From contig CM057005.1 in the NCBI GenBank assembly GCA_029891345.1, forward strand, positions 61,149,760-61,213,759: DNA of 64,000 nt. Reading direction: 5' to 3'. Positions 38,245 to 49,436 of the stretch are shown here, in pieces. The notes below the pieces were generated by a model that was given only the letters and a program-made list of their open reading frames with translations, was not told where the DNA came from and did not search any database. This DNA comes from Dryococelus australis. Its lineage: Eukaryota > Arthropoda > Insecta > Phasmatodea > Phasmatidae. Made by a program: the position numbers and the translations under genes. Within the stretch, counting starts at the first letter, position 1. Each line of letters opens with the position of its first letter.

Positions 38245-40103
38245 CTTGTAGGACACACAAACCGTTCTTTGTCCTCCTTACACAAGTCTACACTCTCTTC
38301 ATGGATGTGTTCGCCGCAGACTGCACAGCGTCTCTTATCTTTAACCTCGTCCTTGCCGCACACAATACAGTACCAGCTCTCGGCAGGTGTTAGTGTCAGT
38401 TTCTTATTTGTTTCCCCCCCCCCCCTGCCGCGATTGAAGTCATCAGAGTTATCATTGGTGGCTTGTGTTTTGCACCTATTGGTATTCTTCTTGGTCTCTT
38501 TCTCCTGCTTGCTGGTTTAGATATCCCGGAAGAGTCATTTGCTCAACAGCAGCCCACGTGAGTTGATACAGGTTGTTTTCTTCTTTCTTAATGGCGTTGG
38601 AAACAGTTCAGTAAAGGAGCTATGGGTAGATGATTTTCCTGACGAATCCGGAGTTTGTGACATCTCAAGCTCTTCATTGTCGGGAGAATCTGAAACATCT
38701 TCTGAAGGAGATATAACATCAGAGTCAGTTGATGATGTCGCTGGAGTGCGAGGATGTTCACGGAATGTGAATGTCACTGTCACTAGTGTGTGTCGGGAGA
38801 GCGGTAGTTGAAGCGAGCCTGAGGTGCCTGGAGTTGGATTATCGAAGGTTGACTCGGGAGGCATTTGTTCAGCTATGTCTTGTTCATCGGTGGCTGGTTC
38901 GGGTGGAGGCAGCTCAGTTGCTGCGCTTGGAGCAAAGGCCTCGTCAGGGATTATCAGAGGGTTGAAGGGATATATGCCTGTGCCTTTGAAACCACTTTTC
39001 ATGTTTCCCTGAGACATGGACTTTTCCCAAGTGGGTGTGAAAACATTCCCGAATTTCAACTCTGAAAAATCGTTTTCATCTTTGTGAACATCAAAATACA
39101 GTAGTGCATGCTGGTCCCAGTAAATTTCAAAGCTTCGGAAGCAGCCTTTATCTAATGGTTGCAATTCGTGCGTTGTGTTCGAAGGCAAACAATACAAAAG
39201 AACATAGTTCTCCTCAGCAACCTAACAAATTTTATAGTCCAAGTGAGACTTGTCACCATCAAATAATAACATACATTTTCCACTAGTCTTGAATCGGTTG
39301 AAATGTTTCAAAAACTCGAAAAATGTGTCAGCCGTCATGCTACCTTGAAGAGTCATCCAAATATCTACTCCAGTGGGCATATTTCTTCCCCAAGTGGGGT
39401 TTCCTCTGACTCATTTGAATAGGAGCATTGGGGGAGTGACAGACTCTGTGGCATTACCACATGCTACAACTGAGATGCTCACACCATGCTCTTTAGTGAC
39501 AACATGGACACGCTTGGCCCCCTTCTTAGCAAACACAGTAGGTTCCTTATAAAGTTGTAACCTGTACCCTTTTTCATCCATGGTATAAATCATCTCAGGA
39601 AAATCCATTAAATTATTGTCAAGAAGTGTTTTCTTCAGTTTATCAAAGTGATCTGTTACAATGAACCTATTCAATTTCGCAGTATGTGCAGCGTTTAGTC
39701 TCGGCGCCTTCCTTTTCGCAACGTCAAAGTTCCTTTTTACAAAACCCAACCACCAGCGACCAGCTTTCCCTTTAACTAACTTGTTGGGAATACCATTATC
39801 ACTGCAGTATAGGAAAACATTCAGCTGGAGCACCTTAGAAGTTAATGGGTACCTGACATTGCATAAACGAAATATACGCGAGCATAGTTCTTGTTCTGCT
39901 GAAAGGGTTGGCTTACAGCTGAACTTTGCTTTCACATTACTTTCATCACAAAGATACCGGCGAAGGGTTCGCCTGGGTACACCATATCTGCGACACGCTT
40001 CACAAACGGGAAGTCCTTTTTCTTTCACCGCAAGGATCGCCTTGGACAGTGCGTCTTAGGTCCATAATCCTTGCTTCTTCGTTCCATCTTTTATTTTGGC
40101 CAT
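38245..40103 (-). pseudogene. Tigger/pogo-type transposase with three in-frame stops and a PHD-like tail
   Basis: From ATG 40103 a single frame runs to TGA 38535, about 523 codons. It is interrupted by TAA at 40058-40056, TGA at 39413-39411 and TAG at 39224-39222. The N-terminus has a Psq/CENP-B-type helix-turn-helix (ACRRYGVPRRTLRRYL). The DDE domain shows all three catalytic Asp motifs: IYTMDEKG, LLFDGDKSHLD and ELQPLDKG. A Ser/Thr/Asp-rich linker follows. After the final stop another frame encodes WYCIVCGKDEVKDKRRCAVC, then CGEHIHEE and ERFVCPT, a PHD-like zinc-binding tail also present in the 4230-5600 element. A C run in the plus strand (38416-38425) lies at the frame change. Confidence 0.88.
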
Positions 40104-40187
40104 GATGAATCCTGATAATAAAGAGAAAATAACAATATAGAAGCGGTTATTCTGGTATGCCCGTGAGTATGTCATATGGCCTATGTG

Positions 40188-40395
40188 TACACTGTAAAAT
40201 TTTTTGTAGATTTTACAAAAAAATCCTTGAAAACCCATTTACCAAAAGAATCCTTTGTAAAACTTCAAAATTTTAGATTGTATTTCGCAGATTTTATAAA
40301 GAAAATGTTAGTAACTTAGATTTACAAAAGATTCGTTTGGCAACTGAAATTCCAAGGATCCCTTTTGTAAACGTACAAACTTTTTGTACAGTGTA
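40188..40395. mobile_element. 208 bp foldback MITE (TACACTGTA ends)
   Basis: Ends TACACTGTAAAATTTTTTGT and TACACTGTACAAAAAGTTTG (inward) extend as an imperfect inverted repeat into the TTTACAAAA and ATCCTTG words. It is nested in Tigger 2 just upstream of the transposase start. Possible relatives lie at about 50345-50470 and 51083-51240, with similar TACAAA words but poor ends. Confidence 0.78.
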
Positions 40396-40919
40396 GGTAA
40401 TATGGCCCATGTTTAAGTAATATGACCCTCATTGGCCATATTACCACACTGGTGATTTCGACAAACATCCTTCACAGTAATTTACATGTAACATATACAC
40501 AAATAACTATACATCCATTCGAGTCTGCATTAAAAAGTAAACCATTACCGAAAATAATTCAAACTAATATGTTGGTTAGATGCATTATTATAATGTAACT
40601 TACCGAGCGAAATATAAGATGCTTTATTTATTGCGACGGAGAACTGTCGAACAATGGCGGCTCAACACGACAATGTGCAACTGCTGGTGCCATCTACCGC
40701 CCCGACGCTCCCTTCTGTACCTCCCGAACAACACAGGACTGCCATATCGCGCCTGCTACGCAATGTACGCTCACAATAACAAGTGGGCCGTATTGCCAAC
40801 CGGGCCATAATACCATCAGGCACCGTATTTTAACTACACATTTTCAAGGTATTCTTTTATTAATTTGTTTCTAGCTGTCATGTTACAAACGTAGTACTAT
40901 ATTGTGAAGATTTTAGTTG

Positions 40920-42430
<1,511 letters not shown>

Positions 42431-42431
42431 T

Positions 42432-42600
42432 GCGTAAAATACACGCTTATGATATTTTGTATCCCTCCAACGAATTTAAAATTCACGTTACCGATTGACC
42501 GTCTCACTTTGTTCATGCATCGATCAAGTGTAAATATGAAACTGTCATAATTACAAATTCGTAACTAACATGCTACTTTTTGCACTGGCTTACATGAAAC
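42432..42600. mobile_element. family B MITE fragment (copy 2)
   Basis: Matches the left-central part of family B (GTTCATGCATCGATCAAGTG and neighbouring words), without ends. Confidence 0.6.
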
Positions 42601-42965
42601 CAACCGGAAACTAAATGAATTTAAGTGGGTGTTGACAATGTTAAATGCCATATTCTTAAGGAGACTTTAAAAAATGGAGCCCTTTTTTTATACATCACTG
42701 CCAACTTTATTCAGTAAACATGCTGGCCAAAGTTTATTTTGAAATATGCGAAGTAAAGAGCAGGGATTACTCTTTCAAGATTCGATTTCAAAGTGCAAAG
42801 TCAACTTCGAAACCGCTTCACTTTCAGTTAGCCTTGTACTGGTTTTGAAATATACTAACCAATGTGCGGTTACGCAAGTTCAAATGTTTTGACATTCTCT
42901 TCTCCGACAGCTTAAACAGTAGACTATGTGTAGTTTGTAAAATGTGTTGTAAGTCATTGGATTGG

Positions 42966-43262
42966 GGGAGGAGGTGGCCGAGTGGTATATGCTTGACAAT
43001 CCTCCACCACGAATAACCTACCTGGTTTCCAGTCGCGATCTCTCCCGGAATATTGCGTATGTGAAAGGTGGCTGACGTTCCCAATGGCCGACTGGCGCCT
43101 TCGGTTACTCATTTTCCTCAATGTCCGCGGAATCTCGGCGTCTCTTCATCTTCTCACAACCTCATCAATGTGCCCTTTCCCGGCTGTCTGGAAGGTCGGG
43201 TCTGTTCAGCAGGTGGAGCAGTTTGCGCCCTGGTCTTTCAGCTTCCTCTAATGAGATGTGCA
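42966..43262 (+). mobile_element. tRNA-derived SINE, Ser/Leu-like head
   Basis: GAGGAGGTGGCCGAGTGGTA resembles the long-variable-arm class of tRNA A boxes, with GGTTTCCAGTCGC at the B-box position. The body contains CGGTTACTCATTTTCCTCAA and is distinct from families 1 and 2. It abuts family B copy 3. Confidence 0.65.
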
Positions 43263-43263
43263 T

Positions 43264-43539
43264 ATGCTGTTCACTGTAAACTGAGCGCTTTGGCATACCC
43301 TGCTTAAGATATACTTTTCTGCTCATACTATATTCTTCCACCATATTTGAAATTCTCATTGCCATTGACCTAGTCACTTTATTCGTGCGTCGGTCAAGTG
43401 AAACTATAAAATTGTTAGAAAACTAAATACATTTATCAATTTTCTCATTCTTACTCTTAAACGCATTAAGACAAACAGAAAGGGAAAAATAATTTCAGTA
43501 TTCGGAAATGTTTACTTGCTTTTAATTAAATGTTGATAT
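43264..43539. mobile_element. family B MITE, copy 3, 3'-truncated
   Basis: Begins near GTTCACTGTAAACTGAGCGC and follows the family consensus to about the middle. It stops where the intact copy 4 begins. Confidence 0.75.
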
Positions 43540-43964
43540 AAGCTGTTCACGGTAGAATGAGCACATTTGAAAGCCCTGCTTAAAATACATTTGTATGCAC
43601 GTTATGTATTCTTCCACCTTATTTAAAATTAACCTTGCCATGGTCTTCATCACTTTATTCACGCATGGTCAAGTAAAACGGTGAAATTTTTAGGAAAGGA
43701 AGTATTATACAAATCTGCTCTTTTTCACACTTCGTTGCATTAAAAAAAAAACGGAAAGCGAAAGAAACAATACAAATTATCACAAATTTGTTACCTATCA
43801 CTTTTTATTCGACGTTAAGATATGGAACTATTTTCCATCCTTCGTTACCAACTTTACTAGGCAAATGTCACTCAGTGCGCCCATTAAAATATTTCCGTTC
43901 AGTGGCAGTGACTTTTTTTTTTGTTCGTTTCAAAAGTGCTCACTTTATCGTGAACAGCCTTTAC
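43540..43964. mobile_element. family B MITE, copy 4, near full length
   Basis: About 425 bp with inverted ends AGCTGTTCACGGTAGAATGA and GTGCTCACTTTATCGTGAAC then AGCC. It aligns throughout with 53024-53447. Confidence 0.85.
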
Positions 43965-44091
43965 ATGGAACTACTTTCCCTCCATCGTTACGAATTTTAC
44001 CCGAGGCATTGTCAGTCCAATGAGCCCGTCCAAATACATTAAGGCAGGCATTTTTTAAAAGTAGTGCTCGATTAACCGTGAACAGCATATA
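43965..44091. mobile_element. family B MITE, 3' fragment (copy 5)
   Basis: Repeats the right end of copy 4 (ATGGAACTACTTTCCCTCCA to GTGAACAGCATATA), directly adjacent to it. Confidence 0.72.
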
Positions 44092-44146
44092 TCCGCAATT
44101 GAGGCTTCGGCTGTGAACTGCGTGAGGATGATCAATCAGTTAGTTA

Positions 44147-45008
44147 GGCAGGATTTACGATAGCCCGTAGCGTCCGTCCGTCATCCGGCCGTCCGTCATA
44201 CCTACACTCGTCCGTCTCCCAGCCGAGCAATTTACAAACTAAATTCGTACGTCCATCGTAAGTTCATTGTTGCAGACTAATAAAAACAAAATGTTTACAA
44301 AATATCTTCACAAGAAGTGAACATTTTTGGCGGTATTGCGTTCCCAAATGTCCAAAACGCACATACACGTAAGTATAGGCCGTTCACGGTAAAGTGAGCA
44401 CTTTTTGAAGCTGTTTCATCAGACACAATAACCAATAAATACATTTCATTATGGCATCGGATTTTTTATTTTTGGTGTGATGAATTGATACACTGTGTTT
44501 ATTACTCACACGACAGGGTTTACATTAACAAGTGGTGGAAGGATATAAATTGGTTGAAAGGAAAAAGTAACTAGGGCTTCAAAAGTGCTCACGTTATCGT
44601 GAACGGCCTATAATGGGTAATAATGCATACAAAAAGAAATTAAATAGCGTATAAAGCATGATTTTATTACTTTTATCACTGCACAAAAGGAACTCGTGTT
44701 TCCAAACGTAATTTTCAATTAATCTCTTTTTGCGGTTTTATAAAGAAACATATGATAACAAAAGACAGCCGAAACAAAACTCCGCACACACTAAACAGTC
44801 TTGTAAAGAACTCGGGATTAACGAGTAACAAAACGTTTAAATTTAGAAGGCTGTAATTTCATCCGTCCGTCCGTTAAAAGTTAAAGCTTGCCAAAGTTTT
44901 GACGGACGGACGGATAGAATTAACGGCCACCTCAGACTGTCTCTTTGTCGCGTGATTTACGGACGGATGACGGACGGACGGTCACGACGGGTTGTTGTAA
45001 ATCCTGCC
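44147..45008. mobile_element. 862 bp element with GGCAGGATTTAC/GACGGACGG inverted ends
   Basis: Inverted ends of about 60 bp: GGCAGGATTTACGATAGCCC at the left and GGCAGGATTTACAACAACCC inward from the right. Both lead into CGTCCGTCCGTCATCCG. A second internal inverted pair of (GACG)n words lies at 44861-44916. Family A copy 3 is nested inside at 44374-44612. No coding sequence. Confidence 0.82.
44374..44612. mobile_element. family A MITE, copy 3
   Basis: The best-preserved ends of the family: GGCCGTTCACGGTAAAGTGA at the left and its inverted counterpart TCACGTTATCGTGAACGGCC at the right, flanked by TATA on both sides. Confidence 0.88.
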
Positions 45009-45571
45009 GTACCGTTCTGTTTATAGGAGACTTCAAATTGAGGGGCAAACCGATAGAAACACGCGGCCATTTTCATCACATCTGCTCAATGTAATCAGGT
45101 TGCAGTGAGAATTAAATTTCAAATTTTTTACTGCTTAAGCGATTTTGCATGCACTTTACTTGGAATCAAATATAAGTCGGCCAAGCATACAGCCCTTTGT
45201 TTCACGTCGGTCATCTCGAGACCGATGCCAAAATATTTCAACACTGGGAAGTCTGGAAAAGGAATTTAGCTGCGTGCAAAGAAGTCGTGCACGAAATAAA
45301 ATGCTTCTCCTTGGATCTGCCAGCAATGAACTCTGCTGCAGTCACAGAATTATTTATCTTATGCAACCTTAGCTACTATCGTGCACATGCCGGAGGGCAC
45401 AGAGAACTATGAAGGTGCTCACGCAGGCGTAGCGGGATTTTGGGGCTCAACAGTAAAAAAAAAAAAAGAACGAAAGAAAATAAAACACATATTTATATAC
45501 ACTGCTCACAAAAAGTCAGCATATTCTCCGCTGGGATCCGAGAAATAAACTGACCGGCTTATTCATCTGAC

Positions 45572-45773
45572 ATGGACAACATAGAGAATGTGTCGTCCAA
45601 TCTCAACGGAGCTATTTCAAACCTTGCACAAACGCCAATGACCATTCAGGGCGTAAAAGAGCCGCGGTTGAGGGATGGGACACTGTGGATGAGGAAATGC
45701 TTAATAATCAAGTTTCTAGGATGTCACGTCGGATACAAGCGTGTCCCAGGAATCGTAGCAGTCCCATACGTTA
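45572..45773 (+). pseudogene. Tc1/mariner transposase C-terminal fragment
   Basis: The frame with DNIENVSSNLNGAI corresponds to the SPDLNPIENxW region of the DDE domain. It shifts near 45660 into a frame reading WDTVDEEMLNNQV, then MSRRIQACP and a terminal RY-stop. This matches the usual end of Tc1 transposases (a SMPRR motif followed by GHTRY). Inactive fragment. Confidence 0.8.
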
Positions 45774-47030
45774 TTGAAGTTTGTCAAAACAAGGAAGACC
45801 TTTTCGTTGGTATTGAAACTGATGAGAGTCCTTTGTTTACTGGGATGGGACACTGTGGATGAGGAAATGCTTAATAATCAAGTTTCTAGGATGTCACGTC
45901 GGATACAAGCGTGTCCCAGGAATCGTAGCAGTCCCATACGTTATTGAAGTTTGTCAAAACAAGGAAGACCTTTTCGTTGGTATTGAAACTGATGAGAGTC
46001 CTTTGTTTACTGGGATGGGACACTGTGGATGAGGAAATGCTTAATAATCAAGTTTCTAGGATGTCACGTCGGATACAAGCGTGTCCCAGGAATCGTAGCA
46101 GTCCCATACGTTATTGAAGTTTGTCAAAACAAGGAAGACCTTTTCGTTGGTATTGAAACTGATGAGAGTCCTTTGTTTACTGGGATGGGACACTGTGGAT
46201 GAGGAAATGCTTAATAATCAAGTTTCTAGGATGTCACGTCGGATACAAGCGTGTCCCAGGAATCGTAGCAGTCCCATACGTTATTGAAGTTTGTCAAAAC
46301 AAGGAAGACCTTTTCGTTGGTATTGAAACTGATGAGAGTCCTTTGTTTACTGGGATGGGACACTGTGGATGAGGAAATGCTTAATAATCAAGTTTCTAGG
46401 ATGTCACGTCGGATACAAGCGTGTCCCAGGAATCGTAGCAGTCCCATACGTTATTGAAGTTTGTCAAAACAAGGAAGACCTTTTCGTTGCTATTGAAACT
46501 GATGAGAGTCCTTTGTTTACTGGGATGGGACACTGTGGATGAGGAAATGCTTAATAATCAAGTTTCTAGGATGTCACGTCGGATACAAGCGTGTCCCAGG
46601 AATCGTAGCAGTCCCATACGTTATTGAAGTTTGTCAAAACAAGGAAGACCTTTTCGTTGCTATTGAAACTGATGAGAGTCCTTTGTTTACTGGGATGGGA
46701 CACTGTGGATGAGGAAATGCTTAATAATCAAGTTTCTAGGATGTCACGTCGGATACAAGCGTGTCCCAGGAATCGTAGCAGTCCCATACGTTATTGAAGT
46801 TTGTCAAAACAAGGAAGACCTTTTCGTTGGTATTGAAACTGATGAGAGTCCTTTGTTTACTGGGATGGGACACTGTGGATGAGGAAATGCTTAATAATCA
46901 AGTTTCTAGGATGTCACGTCGGATACAAGCGTGTCCCAGGAATCGTAGCAGTCCCATACGTTATTGAAGTTTGTCAAAACAAGGAAGACCTTTTCGTTGC
47001 TATTGAAACTGATGAGAGTCCTTTGTTTAC
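45671..47030 (+). repeat. 170 bp tandem array, 8 units, derived from Tc1/mariner 3' end
   Basis: Units start at 45671, 45841, 46011, 46181, 46351, 46521, 46691 and 46861. By eye they are identical except for a G/C difference in TTCGTTGGT, which reads TTCGTTGCT in units 5, 6 and 8. Each holds 34 transposase C-terminal codons with the stop plus 3' noncoding sequence. 170 is not a multiple of three, so no long protein repeat results. Confidence 0.97.
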
Positions 47031-47218
47031 GTTTTTTTTTCTTTCAGTTTTTACATTATGTGTGTCTCATACTAGGATGATGTACACGTGTATTGTGCCC
47101 CCCCCCCAAAAAAAAACTTTATTTACTATTAGGTGTACGTCATGAAAAGTAAACTATTTTATTCAATATAAAACCCTGGTTTTGATCTATGCTAAACCTT
47201 TGTGAGCAGTATATGCGG

Positions 47219-48369
47219 CATACAATATGTTCGTGGTAAACTGAGCACTTTTAAAAGCCCTGCTTAAAATCTACTTGTTTTCACGTTGTGTATTCTTCCG
47301 CCTTATGTAAAATTAGCGTTGTCTTGGGCGTCATCGCTATATTCATGCGTCAGACATGTTTTTACATTTCAGTATATTCAGATGTGAATAAATTATGTGG
47401 AATTAACAAGCCCAACTTACTTTTACCGATTATATATTTTTCCATTCATCTTCACATAAATATTATACAATTATCCCTTGATTCTTCTCAAAAATTAAAA
47501 TCCAATTATTATTCCTAGTTTTTCATTCTCGTGTTGCAGCTTTTATATCATTTCTTCACACTTTTCATCATTACATTCAAACATCACATTTATTATTCAA
47601 ATAACGTTTCATATTTATTTTTAATCTTAACACACGCGCCCATCATTGTCGGCGTTGGTAATACTTCTACTAGAAAAAATATTTTCGCTTTTACTTCGGC
47701 CTTAATTATGTTGTTACCTGTCCTCCGATTGGTTGTCGTCTGACCAAACCACATCTCTCCACCAATCAGCGATGGCGAGACGAGAGACAACCAGGATATT
47801 TTATAAACAATGAATACTTTTTACCGTCTAGGAAATAAATAAAAAATAACAAACAAAATATTAATACTGAATAACGTCTAAAAGCAAATGAAAAATACAC
47901 ATAATCTCTATATCAGTAAACTATTTAAAAAACCAAAGATTATATTGTAAACTCATATAATAAAGTGTAATTTGTAAATTATGTTAAATTAAGTGACCAC
48001 ATAAGCAAGCGCTCTGAAATAATATATAATTAAAATATCTATGATTAACGTTAAACATAACCCCTAAATACTGCAATATTACAAAGTGAAAATATGAAAT
48101 TATTAGGAAAGTAAATATATTATATATCTGCTCAATTTTACATTTCGATGCATTAAAGAAAAGCGGAAACTGAAATAAATAATTAATGTTGTCACAAATG
48201 GTTACCTAACACTTTGTATTCGACGTTAATACATTATACTACTGTCCCTCCATCGTCACCAACTGTACTGGGTGCATGTCACTCAGTCGCCCGTTAGAAT
48301 ATATGTAGGTAGCAGCTGTAACATGTTTCTAAGGTCAATTTTAAAAGTCTTCATTTTATCATGAACAGC

Positions 48370-48375
<6 letters not shown>
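47219..48375. mobile_element. family B MITE, copy 6, split by about 730 bp insertion
   Basis: Left part 47219-47352 (GTTCGTGGTAAACTGAGCAC to TCATGCGTCAGACA) and right part about 48086-48375 (AAGTGAAAATATGAAATTAT to TCATGAACAGCCTTTATA) match family B. The 730 bp between them is AT-rich with CCAATCAGCGATGGC-type words and no recognised ends. Confidence 0.7.

Positions 48376-48446
<71 letters not shown>
48371..48446. repeat. (TA)n microsatellite at the MITE end
   Basis: Perfect TA tract that starts inside the TTTATA at the right end of family B copy 6. Confidence 0.95.
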
Positions 48447-48448
<2 letters not shown>

Positions 48449-48777
48449 CGAAATACGGTATAACTACGTTATATTGTGCTCTGCCACTTCTTAATGATTT
48501 CGGACTATGGCTTGGTACTAAACTATCTAACATTAAGCCTAATTACGACAAGACGACTATCCACGGCTTATCCGGGATTCCAACCCGCATCGTAACGTTT
48601 CGAAAAGGCCGGGACCCATTGAGGCCCAGATGCAGAACTCTGTATTTAAAACATGGGAAGGTTGTGTTTATTTGGTCGATATTCTACAGTACGAGACTCA
48701 ACAACCAATGATATTTCCTGTGGAAATTTGTTAGTAAAACGTGTTGCATCTGTAGGTCACAGAGTAGTTCAGAATAC

Positions 48778-49041
48778 AGAGGCGAAATAGTGAAGAGAAT
48801 TGGGCGGCTTTTAACAGCGAGGTCTTGAGAGCCGATAAGGGTGCAGCGAGGTGAGTATGAAGCAGTGCCGGAATGAAGGGGCGGATGGAAACGGGAGATC
48901 CCTGAGGAAACCCGCCGATCAGCGGCATCGCCCGGAGTGATTCCCACTTGCGAAAAATCTGATAGTGGCCCGGCCGGGGAAATTGAACCTGGTTCGCCTT
49001 GGTGAGAGGCGAGCGTGCTAACCGCTCAGCCACTGCGGTCA
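48778..49041 (-). mobile_element. tRNA-derived SINE, family 1 (copy 3, minus)
   Basis: Minus-strand head with GCAGTGGCTGAGCGGTTAGC and a B box GGTTCAATTTCCC. Body words CGGCGGGTTTCCTCAGGGAT and CTTCATACTCACCTCGCTGC match copies 1, 2 and 4. Confidence 0.86.
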
Positions 49042-49167
49042 TACCGGCGAAATATTGGCATGTAGAGTGAACTTCAACCACATAACCCAGTAAACTGGCC
49101 TCACCAGCCTGCGAAGTGGCTGAACGTGGTTCAACCAATAAGCTCCTTGAGACTTACATGCCATATG

Positions 49168-49436
49168 GAGTCACGGTGGTCTAGTGGTCAGGCTACTCCC
49201 CTCGCACCTAGGTGAACCGGACTCGATTTCCGGCGGGGCCACTCCTGGATTTTCGCATGGTGGGAAACGTGCCGGGCGATGCCGCTAGTCGGTGGGTTTT
49301 CTCAGGGATATCCCGTTTCCCCTCGGCCTTGCATTCTGGCCCTACTCCATGCTCAAGTCGACTCACTCCCATCCGCTATCAAAACTCCGTTGCCGAGATC
49401 TGCCCAAATCTCTCCACTCTCCACTAACTTGCCATA
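49168..49436 (+). mobile_element. tRNA-derived SINE, family 1 (copy 4)
   Basis: Head GAGTCACGGTGGTCTAGTGG with B box GACTCGATTTCC. The body has GATTTTCGCATGGTGGGAAA, TTTTCTCAGGGATATCCCGT and a CCGAGATCTGCCCAAATCTC tail. Confidence 0.88.

Larger units (their letters stand above)
37779..40817 (-). mobile_element. pogo/Tigger-like DNA transposon 2
   Basis: The terminal words GGTATTATGGCCCACTT (37781) and GGTATTATGGCCCGG (inward from about 40814) are inverted. Internal GGGCCATA/ATGGCCCA words cluster near both ends (for example 37948, 40403, 40790). It holds a minus-strand transposase with stops and a nested 208 bp MITE at 40188-40395. The exact outer boundaries and target duplication are uncertain by a few bases. 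Confidence 0.72.
45500..47211 (+). mobile_element. internally deleted Tc1/mariner element containing an amplified 3' end
   Basis: The ends CACTGCTCACAAA (45500) and TACTGCTCACAAA (inward from 47211) are inverted and flanked by TA. Right after the left end comes a truncated transposase, SSDMDNIENV (third catalytic motif region), and its C-terminus. The last 34 codons and 3' flank are then repeated as eight 170 bp units. N-terminal and most catalytic regions are absent. Confidence 0.82.

Noticed and set aside
45572-45862. 97-codon frame as a new small protein, repeated again at 46879-47145
   Set aside because: Only its first part is transposase in frame. The rest is the wrong frame of the 170 bp repeat, and the true C-terminal frame of Tc1 is the other one.
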